Of a stretch of DNA of 64,000 bases, positions 42,233-50,712 are shown in pieces; position 1 is the stretch's first letter; the number at the start of each line of letters is the position of its first letter. The stretch is from RH-chloro-G1 sp003670575 (GTDB taxonomy: Bacteria; Chloroflexota; Dehalococcoidia; UBA2979), in assembly GCA_947499615.1 (NCBI GenBank), contig CANMOP010000010.1, forward strand, positions 1-64,000, read 5' to 3'. The notes beneath the pieces are model-generated. The model did no database searches. It saw only the letters and a program-made list of their open reading frames with translations, and was not told the DNA's origin. Position numbers and translations under genes: made by a program.

Positions 42233-42976
42233 CTAATCAAACAGCAGCCCGCGCGCATCGCCCGCGATGAGGATCAAGAAGAAGCGGATCACTGGCCCCA
42301 TCACGATCGAGAGTGGGCTGAACATCCCCCCGGAGAAGAACGGGAACATAAACAGCAGCAACAGGATGCCGGGTCCCCACGCCTCCGTGCGCGCGAACGG
42401 CACACCGAGTTCCGGCGGGAGCAGCCCCGCGACCACCCGGAACCCATCGAGGGGCGCGATCGGCAGCAGGTTGAACACCGCCAACATGACGTTGAGCAGG
42501 ACGATGGTCCCGAGGAACAGTCCGGCCAGCGACGCGAACGACTCCGTCCACACCTGCACCGCCGAGCTCGCCAGCGCCGGGTGAATGAAGGGGTGGTAGA
42601 ACGGCACCAGCCCTAGGCGAATCGGCATGCCCGCCAGCAGCGCGATGGCAAGGTTGGAGACGGGCCCCGCCCCGGCGATCAAAACCATGCTCCGTCGAGG
42701 ATTCTCGGTATTGAAGGGGTTGACCGGTGTGGGCTTCGCCCAGCCGAATCCCGCGAACAGGATCAGCAGCGAGCCTGTCAGATCGAGGTGCTTGCGCGGG
42801 TCCAGCGTGAGCCGCCCGTATCGTCGAGGCGTGTTGTCGCCGAGCCGCGTCGCGACGAACGCATGCGAGAACTCGTGGAACGCCAGCCCCACGAGCATCG
42901 ACACAGCGAACGCCGCCACCAGGATGAGGAACGCCTCGGGCGCGTCGCGGATCACCGAGAGATATCTCAATAGCAT
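42233..42976 (-). CDS. Site-2 protease family (M50) intramembrane metalloprotease
   Basis: A 247-residue polytopic membrane protein with the zinc motif HEFSH (34-38) in the second hydrophobic segment and the third ligand in NLLPIAPLDG. It has no PDZ domain, matching the compact group that includes YwhC/SpoIVFB-like peptidases. The substrate is unknown. The ATG at 42976 follows a TATGCT -10-like box by 6 bases, so it is probably leaderless; the in-frame upstream extension to 43012 is then not translated. Confidence 0.9.
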   Translation of the reverse strand: MLLRYLSVIRDAPEAFLILVAAFAVSMLVGLAFHEFSHAFVATRLGDNTPRRYGRLTLDPRKHLDLTGSLLILFAGFGWAKPTPVNPFNTENPRRSMVLIAGAGPVSNLAIALLAGMPIRLGLVPFYHPFIHPALASSAVQVWTESFASLAGLFLGTIVLLNVMLAVFNLLPIAPLDGFRVVAGLLPPELGVPFARTEAWGPGILLLLFMFPFFSGGMFSPLSIVMGPVIRFFLILIAGDARGLLFD

Positions 42977-42982
42977 GCAGCC

Positions 42983-42988
42983 AGCATA
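42983..42988 (-). promoter_or_regulatory. -10 box of the M50 protease gene
   Basis: TATGCT on the minus strand, 6 bases before the ATG. There is no TG extension, but the spacing matches the leaderless pattern of other genes here. Confidence 0.35.
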
Positions 42989-43068
42989 GAGCGGGCGAGC
43001 CGCTGCACGCACGATGCGCGTCGTGTCTTCGATGGTTCAGGTGGCGCGGGCGGCCATCGGCGCGTGGT

Positions 43069-43098
43069 TTGACACACCGCGTGGGCCGTTTCTAAGGT
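43069..43098 (+). promoter_or_regulatory. Promoter upstream of the beta-propeller gene
   Basis: TTGACA (43069-43074), 18 bases, then TAAGGT (43093-43098). The start would be near 43105, leaving a GC-rich leader of about 135 bases that contains a small inverted repeat (GCCACC/GGTGGC). Confidence 0.5.
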
Positions 43099-43241
43099 GA
43101 TCCGACCCCGGCTTGCCGCGATCCGGCCACCCTCGAGGTGGCGGAGTCATCGAGGCGAGCCGGAGCGTCGAGGCTGGCGGGCGAGCGGCGCACGCGCGCG
43201 CAGGGGATACCCCGCCCGCGTTCAACAGGTCACGGTGAACC

Positions 43242-44372
43242 ATGCCACTCTCCCGCCGTGCCTTGATACTCGCCGCAGGTGTTGCCGTGCTCGTGATTGC
43301 GAGTGCGATCGGCGCGTTCTTCCTGCTCGGACGCCGCGCCGTGCAGCCTCAAATCGCGACGCTGGTCTTCGCCGAGTTCGGCCCGGGCGCGGACCACATC
43401 TTCACCGCCCCGGCAACTGACCCGGCCCGTCGCACGCAGGTCATGACCATTGAACACGCGGACGGCTGGGGTATCAGCGCCGCGCCTCGAGCCGCTCGGG
43501 ATCTGGTGGCCTTTCAGGTGCTTCCTCCCACTGCGCGCGGACAGGCGGACACGCCCGCAGAGCTCTGGATCCTCGATGTCCGCGCGAAGACGAAGCGCCT
43601 GCTGGCAAGCGACGCCGACCTTCGCGTCGCGCCGGTGCTCTCGCCCGACGGTACGTCCGTCCTCTACCGCAGCAGTACGGCCGGCGGCACGCAGGCGATC
43701 GTCCGCGTCGATGTGTCCGCGGGGAGCAGGAGGGTCGTCCACACGGTCGACACCACGTTCGGCGTGTTCCCCATCGGCATCGGTGCGGACAGCGCAGTGC
43801 TCTTCGCGAGCCTCGGGCTCGGTGGGACGGACATCTATCGACTGGCCGACGGGAAGCCGCCGGCGCTGCTGCGGCACGCGTCTGATCAAATCGCGCGCGA
43901 CTGGCGGCTGTCCCCGGATGGTCGGCTGCTCTCCTACCTCGCGCCGGAGATTCACGCGGAACGAGTGGTGCATCGCGCACACGTCATCGACGTCGCCAGC
44001 GGCACGCCTCAGGCGACGATCGAGAGCGCACCGCCACAGCCCGCAGAGCAGTACTCGCCCGTGTGGACCCCCGACAGCCGAGCGATCACCGTCGGTCGCG
44101 AGCCATTGCTGGACTCACGCGCAGGGACGATCACGCTCGCGCTGGACGGAAAGCCCGCGCGCGCCCTCGCGGCGCCGGAGCGCGGCTTCGACGCTCCGCT
44201 GGCGTGGAGCGCAGATGGCGGCTATCTGGCTGCGACCACCTTCAGCGGAGCCTCCTCTGCGGAGCCGGGTACGGAGTCCATCGTCGTGCTCTCGTTGAAC
44301 GGCGGCCGGTACGTGGTGAGCGGGTCCGGGGAGATCACAGTGCTGGGCTGGGTAGCAGGGCTCGGCGGATGA
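43242..44372 (+). CDS. Membrane-anchored WD40-like (TolB-type) beta-propeller protein
   Basis: A 376-residue protein with one N-terminal transmembrane anchor (about 7-29) and an extracytoplasmic domain of repeated beta-sheet blades. PD40-type motifs recur: LSPDGTSVLYRS, LSPDGRLLSYLA, WTPDSRAITVG and WSADGGYLAAT. No enzyme motif is seen; a sensor or binding role is likely. Its stop overlaps the ATG of a transglycosylase-like gene, which suggests that the two work together in the envelope. Confidence 0.75.
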   Translation: MPLSRRALILAAGVAVLVIASAIGAFFLLGRRAVQPQIATLVFAEFGPGADHIFTAPATDPARRTQVMTIEHADGWGISAAPRAARDLVAFQVLPPTARGQADTPAELWILDVRAKTKRLLASDADLRVAPVLSPDGTSVLYRSSTAGGTQAIVRVDVSAGSRRVVHTVDTTFGVFPIGIGADSAVLFASLGLGGTDIYRLADGKPPALLRHASDQIARDWRLSPDGRLLSYLAPEIHAERVVHRAHVIDVASGTPQATIESAPPQPAEQYSPVWTPDSRAITVGREPLLDSRAGTITLALDGKPARALAAPERGFDAPLAWSADGGYLAATTFSGASSAEPGTESIVVLSLNGGRYVVSGSGEITVLGWVAGLGG

Positions 44373-45706
44373 GAGCGGCGTCGAGGAGCCTGCGGCTCGC
44401 ACTGCTCGCGCTGGCGATGCTCGTAACGTTCGGGTTCCTCCGCAGCGCTCCTCGGAGCGCCGAGGCGTGCGCGTTCCTGCGCACCCCGCAGGCCTACGAG
44501 GCAGATCGGGCGCGAAGCACCTACTCAGCGGCGATGGACCTGGCAGCGGTGGACGGGCTGTTCCCCGCCGACCCGTCGTTCGGTCTGCCCGCGATGAAGA
44601 TCGGGACACGCGCGCAGCGCACGGATGGACCGAGGCGCATCGCGGCGCCGCTGCTCCGCTCCATCGGCTGGGTGGAGTCCAACCTCTCGATGGCCGCGCG
44701 TTCGGTGCCGTTCCAATCGACGGGCGCGGCGCTCGTCTCGTTCGACTGCGGGCACGGGATCATGCAGGTCACTACGGGGATGACCGTGCCACTGGGCACA
44801 AACAACCAGCCGACTCCGGCGCAGGTGAACACCGCGACACACTTCGCGTACAACGTGGCGAAGGGCGCGGTGATCCTCGCGGAGAAGTGGAACCAGGCAC
44901 CGGATTTCCGGCCGATCGCTGGCACCGACACGCAAGGCACGCCCGCAATCATCGAGAACTGGTACTTCGCGGTGTGGGCGTACAACGGATTCACCGGACC
45001 GGGTTCCACGCAGTCCAATCATCCGCTCGACCCGGTGTTCGCGAATCCTCGAGAGGGGTGGCGCTGCGACGGCACGCAGTCGCGCACGCGGTACCCGTAT
45101 CAGGAATTGGTGTGGGGCTGTCTGAACTCACCGCCGGTCAGCAACGGGACGCGACTGTGGGCTCCGTTGGCGCTGTCGCTCCCAAACACGACGTTGCCGC
45201 AGTACTTCCAGCCGCTGTCGGTTCAGAACTGGGTCTTCCCATACAGCGCGATGGACATGCCGACGCCGCAGCCCGCGCACGTCGACCCTCCGCAGAACAT
45301 CGCGCCGGATGCGCGCGCACGGCTGCTGGGTGCGCCGGTACCCGCGGTCAGTAGCCCACCCATCGAGATTCGCGCCGGCGTGTCGGCCGCGGCCGCGCGT
45401 GCGAGCGTCGAGGTGCGCAATGCCGGGTCCGGCATCCTAGTCTGGGCAGCCACGCCCTCCGCGAACTGGATCGTGGTTGACCCACCGGCGGGCGTATCAC
45501 TGGGCCCTGATGTCGCGTGCACCGCGCCCTGCAACCCGACCTCCACGCTCACGGTGACAGTGAACCCGGTGCTGCTCCCGAACAGCTTCGCGAGCGGACG
45601 CGTGGTCATTACCGGAGTGAACGCCGCCGGAGCACCGGTCTCTGTGCCCGTGACCGTGAATGCGGACTTCGAGTTGGGGGCCAGCGGCACCAGTCGCGCA
45701 TACTGA
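44369..45706 (+). CDS. Secreted lysozyme/transglycosylase-like protein with C-terminal Ig-like domain
   Basis: A 445-residue exported protein. A signal peptide (about 1-33) precedes a domain with the SLT-type pattern: Glu103 in SIGWVESNL, then HGIMQVTTGM (129-138), and an NVAKGAVILAEKWNQAP helix. The fold suggests peptidoglycan cleavage, though the family match is by eye. Residues about 345-440 look like an Ig-like or BACON-type domain (ASVEVRNAGSGILVW and ANWIVVDPPAG). Cys pairs (CTAPC) fit an oxidising environment. It overlaps the beta-propeller gene by 4 bases (ATGA). Confidence 0.7.
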   Translation: MRAASRSLRLALLALAMLVTFGFLRSAPRSAEACAFLRTPQAYEADRARSTYSAAMDLAAVDGLFPADPSFGLPAMKIGTRAQRTDGPRRIAAPLLRSIGWVESNLSMAARSVPFQSTGAALVSFDCGHGIMQVTTGMTVPLGTNNQPTPAQVNTATHFAYNVAKGAVILAEKWNQAPDFRPIAGTDTQGTPAIIENWYFAVWAYNGFTGPGSTQSNHPLDPVFANPREGWRCDGTQSRTRYPYQELVWGCLNSPPVSNGTRLWAPLALSLPNTTLPQYFQPLSVQNWVFPYSAMDMPTPQPAHVDPPQNIAPDARARLLGAPVPAVSSPPIEIRAGVSAAAARASVEVRNAGSGILVWAATPSANWIVVDPPAGVSLGPDVACTAPCNPTSTLTVTVNPVLLPNSFASGRVVITGVNAAGAPVSVPVTVNADFELGASGTSRAY

Positions 45707-45778
45707 GGTAGCCCGCCGATCCGGCCGCGGGGCGGTCGGATCGAACCCCGAGCGCCCATGCACGGAGAGGACCTCGCC

Positions 45779-46261
45779 ATGCTCCGAGGTTGGATCGATG
45801 CGATCCGCCGCAATCACGCGCTGGAGCACGCCACCGTCGCGGTGCTACTCGCGCGCCACGGCCCCATGCGCCTCGCCGGCCGCGCCAGCGCCGACGGCTT
45901 CCTGCTCTACGGCGCGCTCGACCCGGAGGAGGTGCTGTCCGCGGCCAACGAGGCTTTGCAGCGACTGCAGGGTGGCCAACCGGAACTGGCGGTCTCGCCG
46001 CTTTGCGGGACAAACATCGCTGTCGCCGGGATGCTCGCCGCAGCGACCGCGATCATCGCGCTGACTGCCGGATCGCGCCGCGGTCGGCTACCGAATGCGT
46101 TCATCGCCTCGATGTTCGCGGTGATCGCCGCTCAGCCAGTGGGACGCGCCGTGCAACAGCACCTGACCACCTGCGCGGACCTCGAGGGGGTCGCCGTCGT
46201 CGGGGTGCGCGACATCGTCGGAGAGTTGCGCAAGGTGCAGACGTCCGGGGCGCAGCGGTAG
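45779..46261 (+). CDS. DUF6391-like small membrane protein
   Basis: A 160-residue protein starting MLRGWIDAIRRNHALEHAT, with a cluster of His/Glu (RRNHALEHAT) and a central hydrophobic hairpin (about 80-100 and 105-125). I believe it belongs to the DUF6391 group, whose function is unknown. The ATG at 45779 is decided by GGAGAGG at 45764-45770; an in-frame ATG at 45758 lies before that site. It follows the transglycosylase gene by 72 bases and is convergent with pyrE. Confidence 0.7.
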   Translation: MLRGWIDAIRRNHALEHATVAVLLARHGPMRLAGRASADGFLLYGALDPEEVLSAANEALQRLQGGQPELAVSPLCGTNIAVAGMLAAATAIIALTAGSRRGRLPNAFIASMFAVIAAQPVGRAVQQHLTTCADLEGVAVVGVRDIVGELRKVQTSGAQR

Positions 46262-46269
46262 GAAGGGGA

Positions 46270-46311
46270 AGCCCCCCACCCCAACCCGCCACCGTACAGG
46301 GGGAGGGGGCA
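46270..46311. repeat. REP-like C-run/G-run palindrome
   Basis: A C-rich stretch (46271-46282) and a G-rich stretch (about 46299-46310) can pair through two blocks interrupted by mismatches. It resembles the element at the 3' end of trpC and lies in the 117-base gap between convergent genes. Confidence 0.4.
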
Positions 46312-46327
46312 AGAGGTGTACTACCGA

Positions 46328-46368
46328 ATCAGACCGCCTCCCCTACTCTGTGGGCGACGGGGTCTGAT
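46328..46368. terminator. Hairpin between convergent DUF6391 gene and pyrE
   Basis: A perfect 8-bp inverted repeat, ATCAGACC (46328-46335) with GGTCTGAT (46361-46368), encloses 25 bases. It lies 10 bases past the pyrE stop. There is no T-tract. It may be a bidirectional terminator or a protein site. Confidence 0.4.
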
Positions 46369-46378
46369 GGTCGTCTCG

Positions 46379-46945
46379 CTACGTAATGGTGAGCGGGACG
46401 CCGCGAGCGCAGAGCGGGCACGCGTCCGCCGCGAAGGTCTGCATATCCACCTCGGTGGCGGCGAAGAACGGGATGTCGCCGAAGCGCACCGCGCCGCTGG
46501 ACCGATCGACCATCACCGCTACGCCAACCACTACACCGCCCGCCGCTTGCACGGCATCGATGGTGTCGCGCACGGAGGCACCCGAGGTCAGCACGTCATC
46601 GACGACCAGCACGCGCTCCCCCGACGTGAGGTGGAAGTCGCGCTGGAACGCACGCCCGCCTTCCGGCGCGCGCTCCGCGAAGATGCCGCGCCGCCCGAGC
46701 TGCCGTCCCACCTCGTAGGCCAGGAGGATGCCGCCGGTCGTGGGGCCAGCGATCGTTTCGGGGTTGATGGCGCGCATCGCCTCGGCCATCTTGGCGCAGA
46801 CGGTGGTGGTGTGCTCCGGCCACTGTAGGAGGTTGAACTTCTCCAGGTAACGATCCGAATGGCGACCGGAGTTCAGCTGGAAGTGTCCGTCCAGGAACGC
46901 ACCGGTCTGCTGCAGGGCGGCGATGACTACGGGGTCGATGCTGAT
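46379..46945 (-). CDS. pyrE: Orotate phosphoribosyltransferase, apparent ATC start
   Basis: Makes orotidine-5'-phosphate from orotate and PRPP. The 188-residue product shows VIAALQQTGAFLDGHFQLNSG, the substrate region AGPTTGGILLAYEVG, and the PRPP motif VLVVDDVLTSGASV. No ATG, GTG or TTG lies near the family's normal start in this frame. An ATC at 46945 sits 7 bases after GGAG (46956-46953), the ideal spot for initiation, so an AUC start is likely. The alternative, an ATG at 47071, would overlap lepB by 145 bases and add 42 atypical residues. Starting at 46945 overlaps the lepB end by 19 bases. Confidence 0.85.
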   Translation of the reverse strand: MSIDPVVIAALQQTGAFLDGHFQLNSGRHSDRYLEKFNLLQWPEHTTTVCAKMAEAMRAINPETIAGPTTGGILLAYEVGRQLGRRGIFAERAPEGGRAFQRDFHLTSGERVLVVDDVLTSGASVRDTIDAVQAAGGVVVGVAVMVDRSSGAVRFGDIPFFAATEVDMQTFAADACPLCARGVPLTIT

Positions 46946-47844
46946 GGCGGTACTCCAACGTGCGGGGCACTGAGCGATGATGCGTCGCCGCCGACTCGGC
47001 CGGCACGGTCGAACGGCCAGTAGCGCAACTCGGCGCGACCGATGAGGAACGACTGCCCGAGCATCCCCCACGAGTGCGAATCATACGAGCTGTTGCGGTT
47101 GTCGCCGAGCACGAAGTACTGCCCGTCCGGCACGACCAGCGGGCCGTACTCGTACAGCGGCGGCTGCGACAGGAATGGCTCGTCGCGCGGCTGTCCGTCC
47201 AGGTAGAGCTTGCCTTGATGCACCTCCACCGTCTGGCCGGGCAGCCCGATGATTCGCTTGATGAAGTCACGCGATGTGTTCTGCGGGAACTTGAACACCA
47301 CCACGTCGCCGAGCCTCGGCTGCCCGAACGGACGCCAGTCGTGGTTGTCGGACCACGGCAGCCACGCGATATCGAACGAGCGATAGGAAATCTTGTTCAC
47401 GATCACCATCTCGCCGTTGTGGAACGTCGGCTCCATGGAGCCGCCATCGACGACGAAGTTCTGGCCGATCGAGCGCACGAACATGAACATCACGAGCGCG
47501 AGCGCCAACACCTCCACGGTCTCCACCAGGCCGCGCATGCCCCACGGCCAGAGGATGGATCCCAGGCTGGGGCGCTCCGGGATGGGCGGGAGCGGTGGGC
47601 CCCAGTTAGCGAGATCCGCCGTCGGGTCGTACTCCAAGTCGTCGTCGTACTCGCTCCGCGGGTACCACCACTCCGGCGTGGACTGCTCGGCAGGCGCCGA
47701 CTCGACCGCGTCAGGGGACTCAGTCGCCTCGAGTGCATCGAGTGCCTCGGGAGACCGATCGGCGCGGGGTGCAGGCACCGAGGGCGGCCAGATGCCCGGG
47801 ACATCCGGGCGGGCGCCAGAGGACGGCTCGATTGGTTCCACCAT
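46927..47844 (-). CDS. lepB: Signal peptidase I
   Basis: Cleaves signal peptides of exported proteins at the outer face of the membrane. The 305-residue protein has a long acidic, Pro-rich cytoplasmic N terminus (about 1-95), one transmembrane helix (about 107-124), then the catalytic Ser136 in GGSMEPT and Lys196 in RDFIKRIIGLPGQ, plus the later GDNRNSSYDSHSWG box. The ATG is 7 bases after a near-perfect -10 box. It overlaps pyrE at the 3' end. Confidence 0.94.
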   Translation of the reverse strand: MVEPIEPSSGARPDVPGIWPPSVPAPRADRSPEALDALEATESPDAVESAPAEQSTPEWWYPRSEYDDDLEYDPTADLANWGPPLPPIPERPSLGSILWPWGMRGLVETVEVLALALVMFMFVRSIGQNFVVDGGSMEPTFHNGEMVIVNKISYRSFDIAWLPWSDNHDWRPFGQPRLGDVVVFKFPQNTSRDFIKRIIGLPGQTVEVHQGKLYLDGQPRDEPFLSQPPLYEYGPLVVPDGQYFVLGDNRNSSYDSHSWGMLGQSFLIGRAELRYWPFDRAGRVGGDASSLSAPHVGVPPSASTP

Positions 47845-47851
47845 GCGTCCG

Positions 47852-47860
47852 AGTATACCA
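47852..47860 (-). promoter_or_regulatory. Extended -10 promoter of lepB
   Basis: TGGTATACT on the minus strand, with TATACT matching the -10 consensus at 5 of 6 bases, lies 7 bases before the lepB ATG. This is the clearest example here of a promoter that predicts a leaderless mRNA. Confidence 0.6.
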
Positions 47861-47916
47861 GCGGGCCCCGGGCGTCCCTCGCGCGCGTCTCGGTGGCACT
47901 ACGAACGTCACAACGA

Positions 47917-48747
47917 TCAGGCGCGGCGGGAGGAGCCCAGCAGGTCCATGCGCTGCGCCGCGGCCTCCGCGACGGCAGCACGCGCCGCACGCAGCGCCGG
48001 CCGTGGGTCGTTGCCGCGCACCTCGCCGAGGCCGCGCACAAACGCAGCGTGAATCTCAGTGCTGATGTTCACCTTGCGGATGCCCACACGCACCGCCGCC
48101 GTCAGGTCCGCCGGTGTCACGCCGGAGCCGCCGTGCAGCACCAGCGGCAACTGGCGTGTCGCCAGCCGCAACTCGGTGATGAGGTCCAGCCGCACGGAGC
48201 CCGCCAGCCCGTGCGCCGTGCCCACCGACACGGCCAGCGAGTCGACGAGCGTCTCCTCGACGAATCGACGCGCCGTCGCGGGCTCGGTGAGGACGGACTC
48301 GGAGGTGGCGACACCCGGCTCGCGACCGCCGACGTGCCCGAGTTCCGCCTCCAGGGCCAGTCCGGCCTCCAGCGCGATCGCGTACGCCTCCCGCGTGTCG
48401 CGCAAGTTCCGCTCCAGGGGTGTCGTGGAGCCATCGAACATGAGCGAGGTGAACCCGGCCTGCACGGCCGCGCGCACGGTGGCAACGCTGTCGCCGTGGT
48501 CGAGGTGCACAGCTACGGGCACGTGAGCCTGCTCCGCCAGCGCGCGCGCCGTAGCGGCGGCGATGGCCAGACCGCCGAAGTGCTCGTAATTGGAGCGGTT
48601 GAACTGGAGCATGATCGGCGACCGACGCTCCTCGGCGGCATCGAGCACACCGAGGGCGAGTTCGATGTTCGAGACGTTGAAGCCGGGGACGGCGTATCCG
48701 CCAGCCTCGGCGGCCGCCAACAGTTCACGGCCGGTGGCGAGAGGCAT
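47917..48747 (-). CDS. fba: Class II aldolase (fructose-bisphosphate aldolase family)
   Basis: Zinc-dependent ketose-bisphosphate aldolase. The 276-residue protein begins MPLATGRELLAAAEAGGYAVPGFNVSN and has the metal motif HLDHG (81-85), the family stretch GFTSLMFDGS, and HGGSGV for phosphate binding. Fructose-1,6-, tagatose-1,6- and related bisphosphates are all possible substrates; its length of about 280 fits the FbaA/GatY-like group. Divergent from dcd; a TAGCAT -10-like box lies about 45 bases upstream of the start. Confidence 0.88.
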   Translation of the reverse strand: MPLATGRELLAAAEAGGYAVPGFNVSNIELALGVLDAAEERRSPIMLQFNRSNYEHFGGLAIAAATARALAEQAHVPVAVHLDHGDSVATVRAAVQAGFTSLMFDGSTTPLERNLRDTREAYAIALEAGLALEAELGHVGGREPGVATSESVLTEPATARRFVEETLVDSLAVSVGTAHGLAGSVRLDLITELRLATRQLPLVLHGGSGVTPADLTAAVRVGIRKVNISTEIHAAFVRGLGEVRGNDPRPALRAARAAVAEAAAQRMDLLGSSRRA

Positions 48748-48978
48748 AGGTCGGCCGATCCCTTCGTAACGCGCGGGTCACGCGCCGCATGCTAGCGTCT
48801 CGCACACCGGGCGGCGAGGGATGGTCAGCCTGATTGCGGGCGTAGTGTTCGGCATCGATTGGCGCGCGCTGACCGGTTGGGGAGGCGTCCCTTTCAGCCG
48901 CGCTGGCTGCACCAGACGCCGGATGCGCGGTAGGATGCGCGGGCTGCGCTTGGTCTCCCCATAGATCGAGGTGCCCCG

Positions 48979-49548
48979 TTGATCCTGAGTGACCATTCCA
49001 TCCGCGAGGCGTTGGCCTCCGGCCGCCTGCTTGTGGAGCCACTGGCCGAGGACGCGGTGCAGCCAGCCTCGCTGGACATCCGTCTCGACCGCGACTTCCG
49101 CGTCTTCCGGCACCATCGCCGCGCGTACATCGACGTGCGCGAGTCCGTTGAGGACCTGACCGAGGTGGAGACGATCGCCGACGACGAGGCGTTCGTGCTG
49201 CACCCCGGTGAGTTTGTGCTGGGCTCCACGCTGGAGCGGGTGCAGCTCGGCGACGACATCGTCGCGCGGGTGGAGGGGAAGTCGTCGCTCGGGCGACTCG
49301 GTCTACTCGTGCACGCAACGGCGGGCTACGTCGATCCCGGCTGGGACGGCCACCTGACCATGGAGCTCTCCAACGTCTCCACCCTTCCCATCCGCCTCTA
49401 CTACGGCATGAAGATCGGTCAGCTCTCCTTCGCGAATCTCACCACCCCCGCCGACCACCCGTACGGCTCACCGGCGCTGCACTCCAAGTACCAGGGCCAG
49501 ACCGGGCCGACCGCCAGTCGCGGCTGGCAGGACTACGACAAGCACTAG
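48979..49548 (+). CDS. dcd: dCTP deaminase
   Basis: Deaminates dCTP to dUTP, or directly to dUMP in bifunctional forms. The 189-residue protein has the trimeric dUTPase-like fold: PASLDIRLDRDFRVF, EGKSSLGRLGL and ATAGYVDPGWDGHLTMELSN (catalytic Glu). The start is TTG at 48979 with GAGGTG just upstream; it gives the usual MILSDHSIREAL. It lies upstream of the riboflavin genes, separated from ribD by 17 bases, and so is probably co-transcribed. The 231-base gap before it shows only a possible -10 (TAGGAT near 48927). Confidence 0.94.
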   Translation: MILSDHSIREALASGRLLVEPLAEDAVQPASLDIRLDRDFRVFRHHRRAYIDVRESVEDLTEVETIADDEAFVLHPGEFVLGSTLERVQLGDDIVARVEGKSSLGRLGLLVHATAGYVDPGWDGHLTMELSNVSTLPIRLYYGMKIGQLSFANLTTPADHPYGSPALHSKYQGQTGPTASRGWQDYDKH

Positions 49549-49565
49549 CGAACGCGAGGGGCGCC

Positions 49566-50681
49566 GTGGCGGCATCCGAGTTCATGCGCGAGGCGCTGGC
49601 GGAGGCTGAGCAGGCGCTCGGCTGGTCATCGCCGAACCCCGCCGTGGGCGCGATCCTCGTGCGCGACGATGAGATCGTCGGGCGTGGGCACACCCAGCCC
49701 CCCGGCGAGGCGCATGCCGAGGTGATGGCGCTGCGCGACGCCGGCGAGCGTGCACGCGGCGCGACGGCGTACGTCACGCTGGAGCCGTGTGGGCACTTCG
49801 GGCGGACGCCACCGTGCACTCGCGCGCTCGTCGATGCCGGGGTCACCGCCGTGCACTACGCCATCGAGGATCCCGACCCACAGGTGAGCGGTGACGGGCA
49901 CCGCCAACTGCTGGAGGCTGGCCTTGCCGTCACCGTCGGCGACGGCGCCGAGGAGGCCACGCGACTGCTTGAGGGGTACCTGAAGCACCGCCGAACCGGC
50001 CTGCCGTTCGTGATCGCGAAGTACGCTGCCTCGCTGGACGGACGAATCGCGGCCGCCTCCGGCGACTCGCGGTGGGTGTCCGGTCCGGAGACACTGCTCT
50101 GGGCACACCACATCCGCCCCACGCTGGACGCGATCGTGGTCGGCTCCGGAACGGTGCTTATCGACAATCCGCAACTCACGGCGCGCCCCGGCGGCACGAT
50201 CGAAGGCGCGCACCAGCCGCTGCGCGTGGTGGTGGACTCCACGGGACGCATCTCAGAGCAGGCCGCCGTAATGCACGGCCCTTCCCCCGCGTTGGTCGCC
50301 ACCACGACGCGGTCCGCGCCCGAATGGCGCGAGCGGCTTCGCGCCGTGGGTGCCGAGGTGCTGGAGCTCCCGGAGCGCCACGGGCACGTCGACCTGGAGG
50401 CGTTGCTCGGCATCCTCGGGGGGCGCGGCGCGCTCACGGTGCTGGTGGAGGGTGGCGGCGTGCTGCTGGGCTCGCTGTTCGACGACCGGCTGGTAGATCG
50501 CGTGCAGGTAGTGATTGCGCCGATGATCATCGGCGCGGCCGAGGCGCCGTCGGCGGTGGCCGGAAGTGGTGCGTATCGCATGGTGGATGCCCCTCGACTG
50601 CGCGAGGTCACCGTGGAACGCCTTGGGGCGGATATCCTCGTGTCGGGCTTGGTCGACTGGCCTCCGACGACCGTCGGGTAG
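49566..50681 (+). CDS. ribD: Riboflavin biosynthesis deaminase/reductase RibD
   Basis: Two-step enzyme in riboflavin synthesis. The N-terminal deaminase domain (about 1-145) has the zinc motifs HAEVMAL and PCGHFGRTPPC. The C-terminal reductase domain (about 150-370) starts PFVIAKYAASLDGRIAAASGDSRW and has VEGGGVLLGSL. The GTG start follows GAGGGG. No FMN riboswitch is visible in the short gap from dcd. ribE, ribBA and ribH follow, giving a full set for the lumazine/riboflavin steps. Confidence 0.95.
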   Translation: MAASEFMREALAEAEQALGWSSPNPAVGAILVRDDEIVGRGHTQPPGEAHAEVMALRDAGERARGATAYVTLEPCGHFGRTPPCTRALVDAGVTAVHYAIEDPDPQVSGDGHRQLLEAGLAVTVGDGAEEATRLLEGYLKHRRTGLPFVIAKYAASLDGRIAAASGDSRWVSGPETLLWAHHIRPTLDAIVVGSGTVLIDNPQLTARPGGTIEGAHQPLRVVVDSTGRISEQAAVMHGPSPALVATTTRSAPEWRERLRAVGAEVLELPERHGHVDLEALLGILGGRGALTVLVEGGGVLLGSLFDDRLVDRVQVVIAPMIIGAAEAPSAVAGSGAYRMVDAPRLREVTVERLGADILVSGLVDWPPTTVG

Positions 50682-50712
50682 CGGAGGGGCAAGTGGCCCC
50701 GAAGGAGTGACC

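Noticed and set aside
49549..49566. FMN riboswitch before ribD
   Set aside because: Only 17 bases separate dcd and ribD, and no RFN element was seen in the gap before dcd.
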